Below, one piece after another: positions 1 to 9,903 of a stretch of DNA of 64,000 nt. Source of the stretch: Dermatemys mawii (taxonomy: Eukaryota > Chordata > Testudines > Dermatemydidae); assembly GCA_007922305.1 (NCBI GenBank), contig ML677385.1, forward strand, positions 2,502,566 through 2,566,565. The letters run 5' to 3'. How positions within the stretch are numbered: position 1 is the stretch's first letter; each line of letters begins with the position of its first letter. The notes below the pieces were generated by a model. It was not told the origin of the DNA and made no database searches. It saw nothing but the letters and a program-made list of their open reading frames with translations. The position numbers and the translations under genes were made by a program.

Positions 1-130
1 CACTCCTCTGATGGTTTGAAACCTTCTTCTAATTTCAAGTCTAAACTTCCTGATGGCCAGTTTATATTCATTTGTTCTTGTGTCCACATTGGTACTGAGC
101 TTAAATAAGTCCTCTCCCTCCCTGGTTTTG
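1..130 (-). repeat. CR1/L2-like LINE 3' fragment, antisense
   Basis: The text on the + strand (about 30-125, phrases such as 'cctgatggccagtttatattc' shortened, then 'gtgtccacattggtactgag') resembles the antisense 3' portion of an old CR1-type LINE as found scattered in reptile and bird genomes. The fragment runs off the left edge of the window. The subfamily cannot be decided by eye. Confidence 0.4.
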
Positions 131-199
131 TTGGGAGTCTCCTGGAATCAGGCCATATCTCCTGGAAGCTATTGAAGCCAAACTGGGAGATTTTTAGGT

Positions 200-548
200 G
201 CTAAAACTCTGGCAGTGCAGTGGGGATAAGGCAGGCTCCCTGCCTACCCTGGCCGTGCACTGTTCCCGGAGGTGGCGGGCATGTCCCTGTGGCCCCAGGG
301 ACGGGGCGGGATGGGAGCATGGGGTGTCTGTGCTCTGCACATACACTGAGTATTGACTCCACAGCTGGGAACTGCAGCCAAGGGAACTGCAGGGGAGGCA
401 CTTGCAGGCAGTGTGCGGAGCCCCCCTGCTTCCCCAGGGGCAGGATATGGCGGCTGCTTCTGCAAGCAGTGTGGTGCCAGGGCAGGCAGGGAGCCTGCCT
501 TAGCCCCACTGCACCACCACCCAGGAGCCACTCGCAATAAGCACCACC
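200..548. repeat. GC-rich dispersed repeat, class unknown
   Basis: The block is markedly richer in G and C than its flanks and begins and ends with related inverted phrases: 'gcagtggggataaggcaggc' near 217 and 'gcctgccttagccccactgc' near 495-515. The outer parts therefore form an inverted repeat. Several overlapping open frames on both strands are the usual by-product of GC-rich DNA and I do not read them as genes. It looks like a moderately common turtle interspersed repeat, but I cannot name its class. Confidence 0.5.
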
Positions 549-1164
549 TGGCCGGAGTCTGCACTCCACACCTCCTCCTGCAATTCTATTGTGTGCAGGA
601 CCTTCACACTTCTGCCCATAAGGTCTTCTTCAAGCACTGGGTTTTGTTCATACAGTAAAATATACAAAATTTGCTATGAACTACAGAGAGGCAGGTTTCC
701 ATGTTATTTGCTGTCTGCTAAATGAATTTCAAAGAGCTTTCTGGGCTCATTATAATTAATACTCACCTCCTTTATTTCCTTGGAAATGGAGATCAGATTT
801 TCATATTGTGTAAATCTGCATATAGAGCAATATGTATTTACACTGGCTGAGGATCTGCCTATAGGATCCTGTTAACAGTAATTGGATATATTTCCCCCAT
901 GTTGCTTGCATTCTGTGCAAGCGTTGGGAAAGGAGGAGAGGAATGAATTAGTGGCTTATTCTTCCCCACGACTGGCTGAGTTCCATGGGGATGATTTCTC
1001 AACAGGAGAATTGATTTACTGTGAAGAAGAGTGCGGTTGTGGCTTCCCTGGAAGCCATAATCCCTTCCTTCCAGTGTCACGGAAAGCTTATACAGTGACA
1101 ATTATTACAACTATAGTCAGTCATTCTCTTATGGAGCAAATTCCATCCAGGGTGCTGTGTATCT
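549..1164. other. no recognisable feature
   Basis: AT-rich single-copy-looking sequence. A small + strand open frame (882-1199) and a - strand one (859-1101) have no recognisable domain and overlap each other. Confidence 0.4.
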
Positions 1165-1264
1165 CAATCATCTCAGTGGAGCTACTCCAGGTTTCTTGAC
1201 TTCAGTGGAATTATTCCAGTCTTTTACTGGTGTGAGATCAGAATTTGGCGCTAGTTAATTCAGT

Positions 1265-1492
1265 CTAGATCAGTATGATTGTCCTTGTGTTACAAATGGG
1301 AAAATGGAAGCGGAGAAAATTAAATCAGAAATGTTCAAAATTGTCCAAGAATTTAAGGTGGCCAATTTGAGACACCCATTGGCTTGATTTTCAGAGCCAT
1401 CCAAAACACCAGTTAAAATTAATGGTAGCTATGAATGCTCAGTCCTGCTGAAAATGTCTTCAAGGGGGCTTCCAAAATGGAGGGTCACAAAT
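1265..1492. repeat. old MIR/L2-like and palindromic repeat debris, host of the Harbinger insertion
   Basis: The phrase 'ttacaaatgggaaaatgga' (1292-1310) resembles the conserved core of MIR/L2-type repeats. On the far side of the Harbinger element, 5497-5575 continues with 'gtgacttgctcaatgtcaca', also typical of that core. The transposon seems to have landed in or next to an older repeat. Divergence is high. Confidence 0.3.
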
Positions 1493-1509
1493 TAAGGCCA
1501 TGGTTACAC

Positions 1510-1615
1510 TGGCACTTTATAGTGCTATAAAGCCCCCAGGAGCGCTATAACCTACTACCCATCCACACTGACAAGGCACGTAGAGCGCTATAACCGCGGA
1601 GTTATAGCGCTGCTG
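1510..1615. promoter_or_regulatory. subterminal inverted motifs of the Harbinger left end
   Basis: Short palindromic blocks based on TTATAGCGCT/AGCGCTATAA occur at 1516-1531, 1541-1550 and 1584-1611, the last as a near-perfect inverted pair around 'cgcgga'. Related blocks recur at the right end (about 5395-5455) and in the two short relatives. In Harbinger elements such subterminal repeats are expected binding sites for the transposase or Myb-like partner; that role here is inferred. Confidence 0.6.
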
Positions 1616-2443
1616 GTAATCCACCTCCGCATGGGGAATAAGGGCTGTAGCACAGCTGCTGTAGTGCTACAGGAAGAATGTGGACACCCACTGCGCATTA
1701 ATTGGCCTCCAGCAGGTCCCATAATTCCTGTTCGAGCCACTCTGGTCATCACTTGCAAACTCTTTTGTCCTGTCCTCAGGTGACCACACGTCAGACCCGC
1801 CCTTTAGAGTTCCAGGGAAGTTTGAAAATCCCCTTCCTGTTTGCTCCAGCCAAACGTGGCATGCTCTCAGGAAATCCTTACAGGTGATCATTCTGATTGA
1901 TCATGACTCCACGTACCATGCCTCTTCGCAATAGGTGATCCCCAGCGTGGAGCAATAGCGAGGTGCTGGACCTCATCAGCTGTTGTGGGGAAGAGGCTGT
2001 TCAGTCTCAGCTGCGGTCTAGCCGCAGGAATTTTGATACCTATGGGCAGATATCATGGGCGTTGGCGGAAAGAGGCCATGAGCGGGACACTCTGCAGTGC
2101 CGTGTTAAGATAAAGGAGCTTAGGAATGTGTATCGCAAAGCCCGCGAGGCAAATGGCCGCTCCGGGGCAGCCCCAGTGACTTGCAGATTTTATAAGGAGC
2201 TGCATGCAATACTTGGTGGTGATCCTACGGTCACTCCATCGACCACCACGGACACTTCCCAGCCCACCAGTGAAGAGGGGGGTGAGGAGGAGGATGAAGA
2301 AGAGGAGGAGGAGGCAGCAGCAACCCAGGGCACGGAGGAGTCCCTGGATGCATGCAGCCAGGAGCTCTTCTCAAGCCAGGAGGAGGGCAGCCAGCCACAG
2401 CGTCCGGCAGTTGCAGGGGGCAGCGCAGCAGTGGATTGCGGAG

Positions 2444-3067
2444 GTAAAGCTGCTTTTCTATTGGGAAGGCAGGCAGCTTGGGGTGGAAAGGGATGCTTGC
2501 ATGCTTGCCTACATGTGGAATAGTGCACTGATGTAGTTTATCACATCGCGGTAATCGTCATCAGTAATCTCTTCAAAGGTCTCAATAAGAGCGCTTGCAA
2601 TGTGCCTGTGCAGGTTTCCCGGGAGAGCCAGTGTGGCCCCCGTACCGGTCACGGTCACTAGTCCCCGCCACTGTGCTATGATGGGTGGGCGGAGCATTGC
2701 TGCACAGAGGCAAGCTGCATTTGGCCCTGGGCGGAAGCCGCATCTCATTAGAATCCCCTCCCTTTCTTCCTCGGTCACCCGCAGCTGCGAGATATCTTCC
2801 AGGATGAACACCTACAGAGAATGTTGGGACAGTGTTCAGAGTAGGGCTCCCGCCACTTCCTGGCACTCCCTCCCCCGGCCCCCAGTCACAGCACAGCACG
2901 GCAGGGAAACAATCATTCCACCTGCATCTGGACAGGACTCATCATGGCAGGGCTCCGTTGTTGTCTGTGTGCTCTCTGCGGGACAGGCAAGCGGGGAATG
3001 CGGGGGAATCATCGGCATATCTGCTGTTTACAAGGGAGCCACTCTTACATGTATCTTTTTCTTTTAG
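2444..3067 (+). other. intron of the Harbinger Myb-like gene
   Basis: Donor GTAAAG at 2444 and acceptor TTTTAG ending at 3067, preceded by 'tatctttttcttttag'. The two flanking frames fit exactly at phase 1. The intron contains an unexpected antisense open frame (2509-2811), described separately. Confidence 0.75.
2509..2811 (-). CDS. antisense open frame inside the Harbinger intron, unknown product
   Basis: A 100-codon frame ends with TAG at 2511-2509. Its upstream edge has no ATG but directly follows 'cattctctgtag', which looks like a splice acceptor, so it may be a last exon. The predicted peptide begins VFILEDISQLRVTEEEREGI, has a cysteine/alanine-rich middle and an acidic, helical C-terminus (IETFEEITDDDYRDVINY) ending in LFHM. 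Its composition looks protein-like rather than random. I recognise no family. It could be a third Harbinger-borne gene, an alternative terminal exon of the transposase transcript, a captured host exon, or chance. The opposite-strand frames here look like shadows. Confidence 0.35.
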   Translation of the reverse strand: MFILEDISQLRVTEEEREGILMRCGFRPGPNAACLCAAMLRPPIIAQWRGLVTVTGTGATLALPGNLHRHIASALIETFEEITDDDYRDVINYISALFHM

Positions 3068-3724
3068 AAGCATCGACCTTGAGCCCTGAGCCATTGCTGT
3101 TATCAACAGCTGAGAGGCTGAGGCGACTGAGGAAGCGGCTACGAAGAAGCAAAGAGGATCTTGTACAGCAAGTAATGCAACAGGCTGTAAAGGAGAATCG
3201 AATTGCACAGAGGTGGAGGGAGGACGAGAGCAAGTTGAGGGAGAAGGCGCGGCAGGAGAATGCGAGTCACCGGCAGAAAAGCACCGATAAGCTGCTCTCA
3301 TTACTGCAGCTTCAATTGCAGACTATGCAGCGGATTGTCACCCTTCAGGAGGAGAATCACCACGCTCTCCGCCCCCATTATCATTTGCCCCAAACCCCTT
3401 CCCCTTCTGGCCTTCTGTACCCTCCAGGCTACTATTATCAGCTGTCTGGTTATCACCACCCACAGCTGCCTCCAACCCCTCTGTCTTCACCGAACAACCC
3501 CCAAACCCAGGACCCTTATCCACTGCACTCAACCCCTAATAACATGCCTTATTGCCCTCCGCAAATGGGGTTCGGGGACACAGCAACTGTGAGGTCACTG
3601 GAGACTCAGAGATCCGGACATATTCCAATCTCTGACTGACCCCATCCCACCCCAATTGCACCTCCACCCGCTTCCCCAACACATGCATCAAAATGTTTTC
3701 TTTCAGCAACCGAAGTAGCTGTTG

Positions 3725-3730
3725 AATAAA
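3725..3730 (+). terminator. poly(A) signal of the Myb-like gene
   Basis: AATAAA, 86 bases after the stop codon, followed within about 25 bases by a GT/T-rich stretch ('gaattgttgtcttatt'). Confidence 0.7.
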
Positions 3731-3758
3731 TGAATTGTTGTCTTATTAAATGGGTTTC

Positions 3759-3764
3759 TTTATT
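3759..3764 (-). terminator. poly(A) signal of the Harbinger transposase gene
   Basis: TTTATT on the + strand reads AATAAA on the - strand, about 90 bases beyond the transposase stop. It lies only 28 bases from the opposing signal at 3725, so the two transcripts converge and probably overlap slightly. Confidence 0.65.
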
Positions 3765-3851
3765 CAGTGTACATAGATTATTAGTGACTACAGAAAAGCA
3801 AATCCCTGTTCCTATTAAAAGAATGCACCCTCCCTCCCTCTGCACTTCCCT

Positions 3852-5090
3852 TTAGAACTGGCTTTCAGCCTCAAAATGCTCCCTCAAGGCATCCCTGATC
3901 CTAACAGCCTCGCGCTGGGCCCCTCTAAGAGCCCTGCTCTCTGGCTGTGTGTATGTGGCCTCCAGGCGTTGAACCTCTGAGGACCATGCCTGAGTGAAGC
4001 CTTCACCCTTCTACTCACAAAGATTATGTAGGGCACAGCATGCAGAAATAATTGCGGAGATACTTCCCTCAGCCAAGTCTAGCATCCCATAAAGACAGCG
4101 CTAACGCGCTTTGAGACACCCAAAAGCACACTCCACAGTCATTTGATACCGGCTAAGCCTGTAGTTGAGCCTTTCCTGGCTGCTGTCCAGGCTCCCTGTG
4201 TAGGGTTTCATGAGCCAGGGCATTAAAGGGTAAGCGGGGTCGCCAAGAATCACGATGGGCATTTCGACTTCCCCCACGGGGATCCGCTGGTCTGGGAAAA
4301 AAGTCCCGGCTTGCAGCTTCATGAACAGGCCGGTGTTGCGGAAGATGTGTGCGTCATGCACCTTTCCAGACCAGCCCGCGTTAATGTCAGTAAAACGCCC
4401 ACGGTGATCCACAGGCGCCTGGACAACCACGGAGAAGTACCCCTTTCGGTTAATGTACTTGTCTGCTAGGTGGGCGGGCACCAGAATAGTTATATGGGTC
4501 CCACAGTTCCCTCCACAGTTAGGGAAACCCATTTCTTCAAAGCCAGCAACAATGTCATGCATGTTACCCAGAGTCACGATTTTTCGTAGCAGGATGCGAT
4601 TAATGGCCCTGCACACTTGCATCAGCACAACTCCAACGGTCGACTTTCCCACCCTAAAGTGGTTGGCCACCGATCGGTAGCTGTCTGGGGTGGCCAGCTT
4701 CCAGAGCGCGATAGCCACCCACTTCTCCACTGGGAGGGCAGCTCTCAATCTGGTGTCCTTGTGCTGCAGGGCAGGGGCAAGTTCAGCACACAGTCCCATG
4801 AAAGTGGCTTTTCTCATACAAAAGTTTTTTAGCCACTGCTCGTCATCCCAGACTTGCATGACGATGCGATCCCACCACTCAGTGCTCGTTTCCCATGCCC
4901 AGAAGCGGTGTTCCATGGCCGTGAGCATGTCCGTTAATGAGACAAGAAGCTTCGTGTCAAACGCGTTCACCGCTTCAATCTCGTCTTCAGACCCATCACT
5001 GTCATCCTGCATGTCAAGGATTAACTCCACTGCACACAGAGATGTGCTGGTGACAGTCGTCAGCATGTCCCTCAGCAGTTGTGGATTCAT
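3852..5090 (-). pseudogene. Harbinger DDE transposase (HARBI1-like, DDE_Tnp_4 type), degraded
   Basis: Read from an ATG at 5090 (MNPQLLRDML) to TAA at 3854-3852, 412 codons plus stop. An open frame extends up to 5264, so an earlier start is possible. An N-terminal helix-turn-helix-like region (ALPVEKWVAIALWKL, then YRSVANHFRVGKSTVG) precedes the catalytic fold. Family landmarks are GTHITI, TDINAGWSGKVHDAHIFRN with the second catalytic Asp (about residue 235), ILGDPAYPLMPWLMKPYTG, and VECAFGCLK with the catalytic Glu (about residue 320). The first catalytic Asp, normally in a DGTHI block, is missing: the sequence reads NCGTHI with one residue lost. Two in-frame TAG codons interrupt the C-terminal part, near 4103-4101 (after LKAR) and 3993-4010. 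The reading frame itself continues with family-like sequence to REHFEAESQF. Inactive as a cut-and-paste enzyme. Confidence 0.88.
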
Positions 5091-5587
5091 TGCGACACAC
5101 GAAAATGGAAGACGGAGCATGCCTTCCTGAAAGATGAAAGCGCGCCATTGAAAGATGGCACCTGAGGTGGACGGAAACCCAGGGATTGCTGGGATATGCC
5201 ATGAAGCATCATGGGTAGTTGGAACAGGATGCAGAATGCCCCGCAAGTGATGCCCTCCTACCACAAGGCATTGCGCCAGATCGGGAAGAGGTGCTCTGTG
5301 GGATACCTGCCCTAATGCGCTGCTGTTAATGCCGCCTGAAGTGCCACAAATGTGGCCATGCTATACTGCTGGCGTGTCTAAGTGTGGACACACAATAGCG
5401 CTATACATATTGCTGTATAAGGGGACCGCTATAACCAATAGTGCTATAATCCTGTAAGTGTAACCATACCCTTAGTTGATGCTTTTGAAAATACTTGCTT
5501 AAGTGACTTGCTCAATGTCACAAGTAAGTCAATGGCAAAAATCAATAACAGAATTTATGAGACATGACTCCCAGCCTTCTGCTCTAA

Positions 5588-6249
5588 GGGCTTGATTACA
5601 CTGGCACTTTATAGTGCTATAAAGCCTCCAGGAATGCTATAACTCCCTACCCGTCCAGACTGGCGAGGCATGTAGAGCACTATAAACCCACAGTTATACC
5701 GGTCCTTGTAATCCATCCTTCCCTGAGGATTAACAGCTATTGCGTATTGACTGCTCCGTATTATTGCCAGTGTGAATGGGCATTAACACTACAAGCGCAA
5801 GAGTGATCTCTGGAGACGCCTGGAGCCATTTAAGACAATTGACGTCTCTTCCCTTTGTTTTGAACTTGGCTGGAGGAAGTACATTTTCAGAGTTTCTCTC
5901 TTAACTCGGCAAATCAGCAAGGCAAATGTTTTTGGAGTGTGCCTCTGTGAAAGAAAAGACTAGCAGGCAAAGGAAATTTGTCTCAGCAGCTGAAAATTCA
6001 CTCGCTCTCTCCTTCTGCATACACACAACACGTTCCCCCTCACCCGCCTCGTTTGAAAAGCACGTTGCACCCAGCTGAATGCTGGGATACCTGCCCTAAT
6101 GCGCTGCTCCCATTGCTGCCTGAAGTGCTGCAAATGTGGCCACGCTATACCGCTGGTGGGTCTCAGTGTGGACACGCTATATCGCTATAGCTGTATACGA
6201 GGACAGCTATAACCAAAACCCCTGTAAAGCTGTAAGTGTAACCAAGCCC
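5588..6249. mobile_element. non-autonomous Harbinger element (deletion derivative)
   Basis: Ends 'gggcttgattacactggcac' (from 5588) and 'agtgtaaccaagccc' (to 6249) form inverted repeats. Flanks are TAA (5585-5587) and TGA (6250-6252), a decayed TWA duplication. The right 170 bases (from about 6080, 'gctgggatacctgccctaat') are closely similar to the right end of the 1496-5471 element, and the left 100 bases to its left end. All coding sequence is missing. It lies only 116 bases from the larger copy, in the same orientation. Confidence 0.88.
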
Positions 6250-6252
6250 TGA

Positions 6253-7140
6253 CTGTTAGAAGAGACCTATCCCTATGACTCTGATAAACTTCTACACCCT
6301 ACACATTTAACAGATTCAGAAGCATTTCACACATATTTTAGCAGAGTTGAGAGAGTGGAGTCCTTAGAAAATGTAAATAATTGCTGCTCTTCTCTGCTGG
6401 CAATCAGGCCCCCCACAAGCAGCTGGGTTTTGTGCTTTGTGTCACAATGGAGGCGCTAATTTAGAATTTACAGTAACAGATCCACAAAGGACTGCCGGCC
6501 TTCTCCCTGCTTCTTGAATGCCTATTCCCCGCTGCCCTACACAATGATTAGTGAGTGGTGAGTGACATTTCTTCCCCAGCAATGAGTCTTCTCCTGGCCT
6601 CATGAAGAGAGGGAACAGAACCTTTTGTTCGCATTCCTCTGTTTTATTTTTTGTTTAGACTGGGAGGCTGCGGGCGGTGGAATCTCCAGCACAGTGATTT
6701 AGCTGCATGACTCCCATTAATGTGAATGACAGTCGCATAGCTAAATCTGTGCATATCTTGCTGAAGATTGACCCCAGGGTGTTGTCATTTTACAGAGATT
6801 CTTCCCTTTTGCCGCAATCATTACATGGAGTGAAAACTGGAAGCTTGTGCACAAATTGACTGAGCAACTCATTCACCAAATTGAGATGTGCATAAAGAGA
6901 ATGTTATTTAGTGGTGGGCAATAGGGAAAGTTTGAAGTGAGAGGAGATAGTCCAGGTTTCTCCTAACCCATTGCAATACCCCAAGACAGATAAAATCTCC
7001 TGATACACTGCAGAATTCTTTGCTATAAAAGAATTAAAAACAAGCTTGGGAGAAGGATTTTGAGCTTATTTGCAAAATAGAATTTGTCTAAAAGATACAA
7101 AAATTATATCTGATTTCCTTTGACAATCCACGTTCCAGTT
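6253..7140. other. no gene; one short palindrome
   Basis: AT-rich unassigned sequence. A 67-base imperfect palindrome at about 6690-6756 pairs 'tgatttagctgcatgactcc' with 'gacagtcgcatagctaaatc' and may be a small MITE relic. Confidence 0.4.
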
Positions 7141-7149
7141 CTGGAGGTG

Positions 7150-7275
7150 TGCTGAGGTGTATCTGTCCAAAGCTGACCTGTTCTATTCACTTCCTCTGAA
7201 ACTGATACTGACTACTGTCAGAGACTGGGCTAGATGAACCATTGGTCTGACCCAGTATGGCCGTTCTTACGTTAC
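7150..7275 (+). repeat. CR1 LINE 3' tail
   Basis: The phrase 'gactgggctagatgaaccat' followed by 'ggtctgacccagtatggccg' and 'ttcttacgtt' is the chelonian CR1 3' end, also seen at 9090, 33950 and 42820 in this window. Strongly 5'-truncated. Confidence 0.8.
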
Positions 7276-8130
7276 TAATAGCTGTTGGGTTGATATTCCC
7301 CTGCTTATGCATCCAAAGACTGAGTTCGTCCTCTTAGCTACAGCACGGCACTGGAGAGTCATGTGTGTTTTCTTGAGTGTACACGGTTCAGCACAGAAGA
7401 GGCTGAAGGTATCATTAAAAGGATGAACACAAACCAACAAAGCAAAGAAATATGAAGTTGAGGATGAAATACTGGCTCTACCGCTTAGCGCCTCCATTGC
7501 AGGCTGCCCTATCTGCGATGTGGCATGGCAGCACACAGCCTATATCTTAGACCCTGTACAAGACAAGGGTAGAGAAAGAAGGAACCCAGTGAATTAAAGA
7601 TGGCGTTCCAACTGCACAGGAGAGCTGACAAATTTTAGGGCCCGAGTGAAAAAGCCCATTGAAGGCAGTGGAACGACGCGGCCATTGACTCCAGTGGGCT
7701 TTGGGTTACACTTTAGCAGACACCATATTTGACCTGTTTCTTTTTTAAGTTTATTAAAAGCACCCAATTAATCATTTCTGGGAACACGTGGAATAGTTAA
7801 CACATATTGTGATTGCTAAAATCAAAAGTCAATAACAATCTGCCCTAAGCCTGCTCTTGTAACAATACTGCTACCAGATTCTATCATCACAAGCTGTGGT
7901 AATGTTTTGGGCCATGACTACATATGGAGGTTGGTCCTAAATTTCATGAGGTCTTGCATAAGTCAGAATGTGAGGGCCTAGGCAGAGTTTCATAACCTAC
8001 ACATCTGGGTTAAAATAGCAGTGAAGACACAGCAACTTGGCTTTTAACTCAGGTGCACACCTCTTATTCAACCTCAGTTTTAACTCAAGCTTCTAACCAG
8101 TGCTAAAAGGGTAGCTGTCATCTCTTTCTC
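7276..8130. other. no recognisable feature
   Basis: No domain, RNA gene or repeat recognised. A - strand frame (7267-7536) has no family features. Confidence 0.4.
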
Positions 8131-8134
8131 CTTT

Positions 8135-9098
8135 CTGATACAAAGTTACTCAAGATAGACTGCAAAGAGCTACAAAAGGATCTCTCAAAACTGGGTGACT
8201 GGGCAACAAAATGGCAGTTGAAATTCAGTGTTGATAAATGCAAAGTAATGCACATTGGAATACATAATCCCAACTATATATATAAAATGATGGGGTCTAA
8301 ATTAGCTGTTACCATTCAAGAAAAAGATCTTGGAGTCGTGGATAGTTCTCTGAAAACATCCATTTAACATGCAGTGGCAGTCAAAAAGTGAACTGAATGT
8401 TGGGAATAATTAAGAAAGGGATAGTTAATAAGACAAAAAATATCATATTGCCTCTATATAAATCTATGGTACACCTACATCTTGAATGCTGCATGCAGAT
8501 GTGGTCACTCCATCTCCAAAAAGATATATTGGAATTGGAAAAGGTTCAGAAAAGGACAACAAAAATGTTTAGAATATGGAACAGCTGTCATATTAGGAGA
8601 GATTAATAAAATGTGTACTTTTCGACTTGGAAAAGAGATGACTAAGGGGGGATATGATAAAGATCTATAAAATTATGAGTGGTGTGGAGAAAGTAAAGAG
8701 GGAAGTGTTATTTACTAGGGGTCACCAAATGAAATTAATAGGCAGCAGGTTTATAACAAAGAAAATGAAGTATTTCTTCACACAATGCACAGTTAACCTG
8801 TGGAACTCCTTGCCAGAGGATGTTGTGAAGGCCAAGACTATAACAGGGTTCAAAAAAGAACTAGATAAGTTAATGGAGGATAGGTTCATCAGTGGCTATT
8901 AGCCAGGATGGACAGGGATGGTGACCCTAACCTCTGTTTGCCAGAAGCTGGGAATAGGTGACTGGGGATGGATCACTTGATGGTTACCTGTTCTGTCCAT
9001 TCCCTTTGGGGCACCTGGAATTGGCTGCTGTTGGATGACAAGATACTGGGCTAGATGGACATTGGGTCTGACCCAGTATGGCCGTTCTTACATTCTTC
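8135..9098 (+). mobile_element. 5'-truncated CR1 LINE
   Basis: The translation in broken frames parallels the end of the CR1 reverse transcriptase ORF at 41880-42553: 'DWATKWQ'-like text at 8195, 'KCKVMHIG'-like text at 8238, 'NKTKNIILPLYKSMVHLHLE' at 8430, and 'TVNLWNSLPEDVV' at 8790. The 3' UTR ends 'gacccagtatggccgttctt'. Several stops and frameshifts break it. It is more diverged than the 39.8-42.8 kb copy and ends at about 9098. Confidence 0.9.
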
Positions 9099-9450
9099 AC
9101 TGTTATTTTAATCCAAGTTAGTTAACCTGAGTTAAAAACACACAATTTTTGCAGTGTAAACATACAGACAGGTTCCTAAGTGACTTCTGTACTTTTTAAA
9201 AAGGGGCAGAGCTGCTTTAGAACATCTTACCATTAAGCTCAGCCTCAGCATCCCCTTCTCTAAAATGGTATTAATGCTTAGTCATCTACCTAATTCACTG
9301 GGGTGCTGGAAATCATTGTCTGGCTATCATTGTTATTCAGAATGGCCTGTTGCTAATATTAATGAGCAGATGCCTAAAGTCCACATAATTTCCCTTTCCC
9401 CCAGCATGCTGTATACATTCACAAGATTGCCAGTTTCTTGCCATCTTCTT

Positions 9451-9645
9451 CAGGGATTCTCGAACTGTGGGTTGGGACCCCAAAGTGGGTCATGACTGTT
9501 TTAATGGGGCTGCCAGGATTGGCGTTAGACGTGCTGGAGTCCAGGGGTAGCGGGGCTCAGGCGTTGGTCCCCCCTCCTTGGGTCGGGTAGTCATTTTCGT
9601 TGTCAGAAAGGGGTCGCAGTGCAATGAAGTTTGAGAACTGCTTTG
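9451..9645. mobile_element. short hAT-like non-autonomous element
   Basis: The left end 'cagggattctcgaactgtgg' and the right end 'aagtttgagaactgctttg' are inverted relatives, and inner blocks 'gggaccccaaagtgggtc' and 'aggggtcgcagtgcaatg' extend the pairing. The CAG start is typical of hAT. Flanking bases 'atcttctt' and 'atctagct' match only partly, so the 8-bp duplication is not proved. Confidence 0.6.
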
Positions 9646-9903
9646 ATCTAGCTCCTCAGCTTGTCCCCTTGCTACTTGAGGAGCTGTGCTGGAGAGGGAC
9701 TGTGTGTGGCCAGCTGAGGAGGTAAAGGAATGGAAAGCAGTCAGCAGCACAAGGGCCTCAGGGGGCTAAGACACTGTATTCAGAAGAGAATTCAGTTCTT
9801 ACTTGGCAAAGGAGCCCTGCATTGCAAGTGTCACCTCCTGCTCTGCAGCCCCTAACTCATGCAGGACTCAGAGAAGAGCTCTGCTCTGACAGGGCTTAGG
9901 AGT
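9646..9903. other. no recognisable feature
   Basis: Nothing beyond ordinary sequence; a - strand open frame at 9490-9750 overlaps the hAT-like element and is not credible. Confidence 0.35.

Larger units (their letters stand above)
1903..3639 (+). pseudogene. Harbinger Myb/SANT-like (trihelix) DNA-binding protein, two exons
   Basis: Exon 1 (1903-2443) reads a trihelix/Myb_DNA-bind_4-type domain, from 'SPAWSN' through 'LLDLIS'-like 'VLDLIS', 'YGQIS', 'CRVKIKELR' and 'CRFYKELHAILGG', then an acidic Glu/Asp run near residues 125-140. Exon 2 (3068-3639) gives a basic, heptad-rich segment ('ERLRRLRKRLRRSKEDL', then a glutamine/leucine-rich coil) and a proline/tyrosine-rich C-terminus. The intron 2444-3067 has GGAG/GTAAAG and a pyrimidine-rich TTTTAG acceptor. 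Exon 1 ends in phase 1 and exon 2 resumes at codon position 2, so the join is frame-perfect and gives 370 codons plus stop. In the family this protein binds element DNA and brings the transposase into the nucleus. An in-frame TGA at 1936-1938, plausibly a CpG-decayed arginine codon, makes this a pseudogene unless translation starts downstream. Confidence 0.82.
1496..5471. mobile_element. PIF/Harbinger DNA transposon, nearly full length, two convergent genes
   Basis: The left end 'ggccatggttacact' (1496-1510) matches the reverse complement of the right end 'agtgtaaccataccc' (5457-5471) at 13 of 15 bases. The element is flanked by TAA (1493-1495) and TTA (5472-5474), consistent with a decayed 3-bp TWA target duplication, which is diagnostic of PIF/Harbinger. 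It is about 4.0 kb and holds the two genes expected of this superfamily, a Myb/SANT-like protein (+ strand) and a DDE transposase (- strand). Subterminal copies of a GCGCTATAA-type motif sit inside both ends. Both genes carry premature stops, so this copy is probably dead, but the architecture is well preserved. Confidence 0.92.

Noticed and set aside
200..658. Four overlapping open frames of about 100 codons
   Set aside because: They lie on both strands of a GC-rich inverted repeat and have no recognisable motif or consistent codon pattern.
2190..2536. Serine- and arginine-rich frames opposite or out of phase with Harbinger exon 1
   Set aside because: They are shadows of the acidic Glu-codon run in the real frame.
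9451..9645. Certain 8-bp hAT target duplication
   Set aside because: The flanking octamers agree at only about five positions, so the duplication was not claimed.
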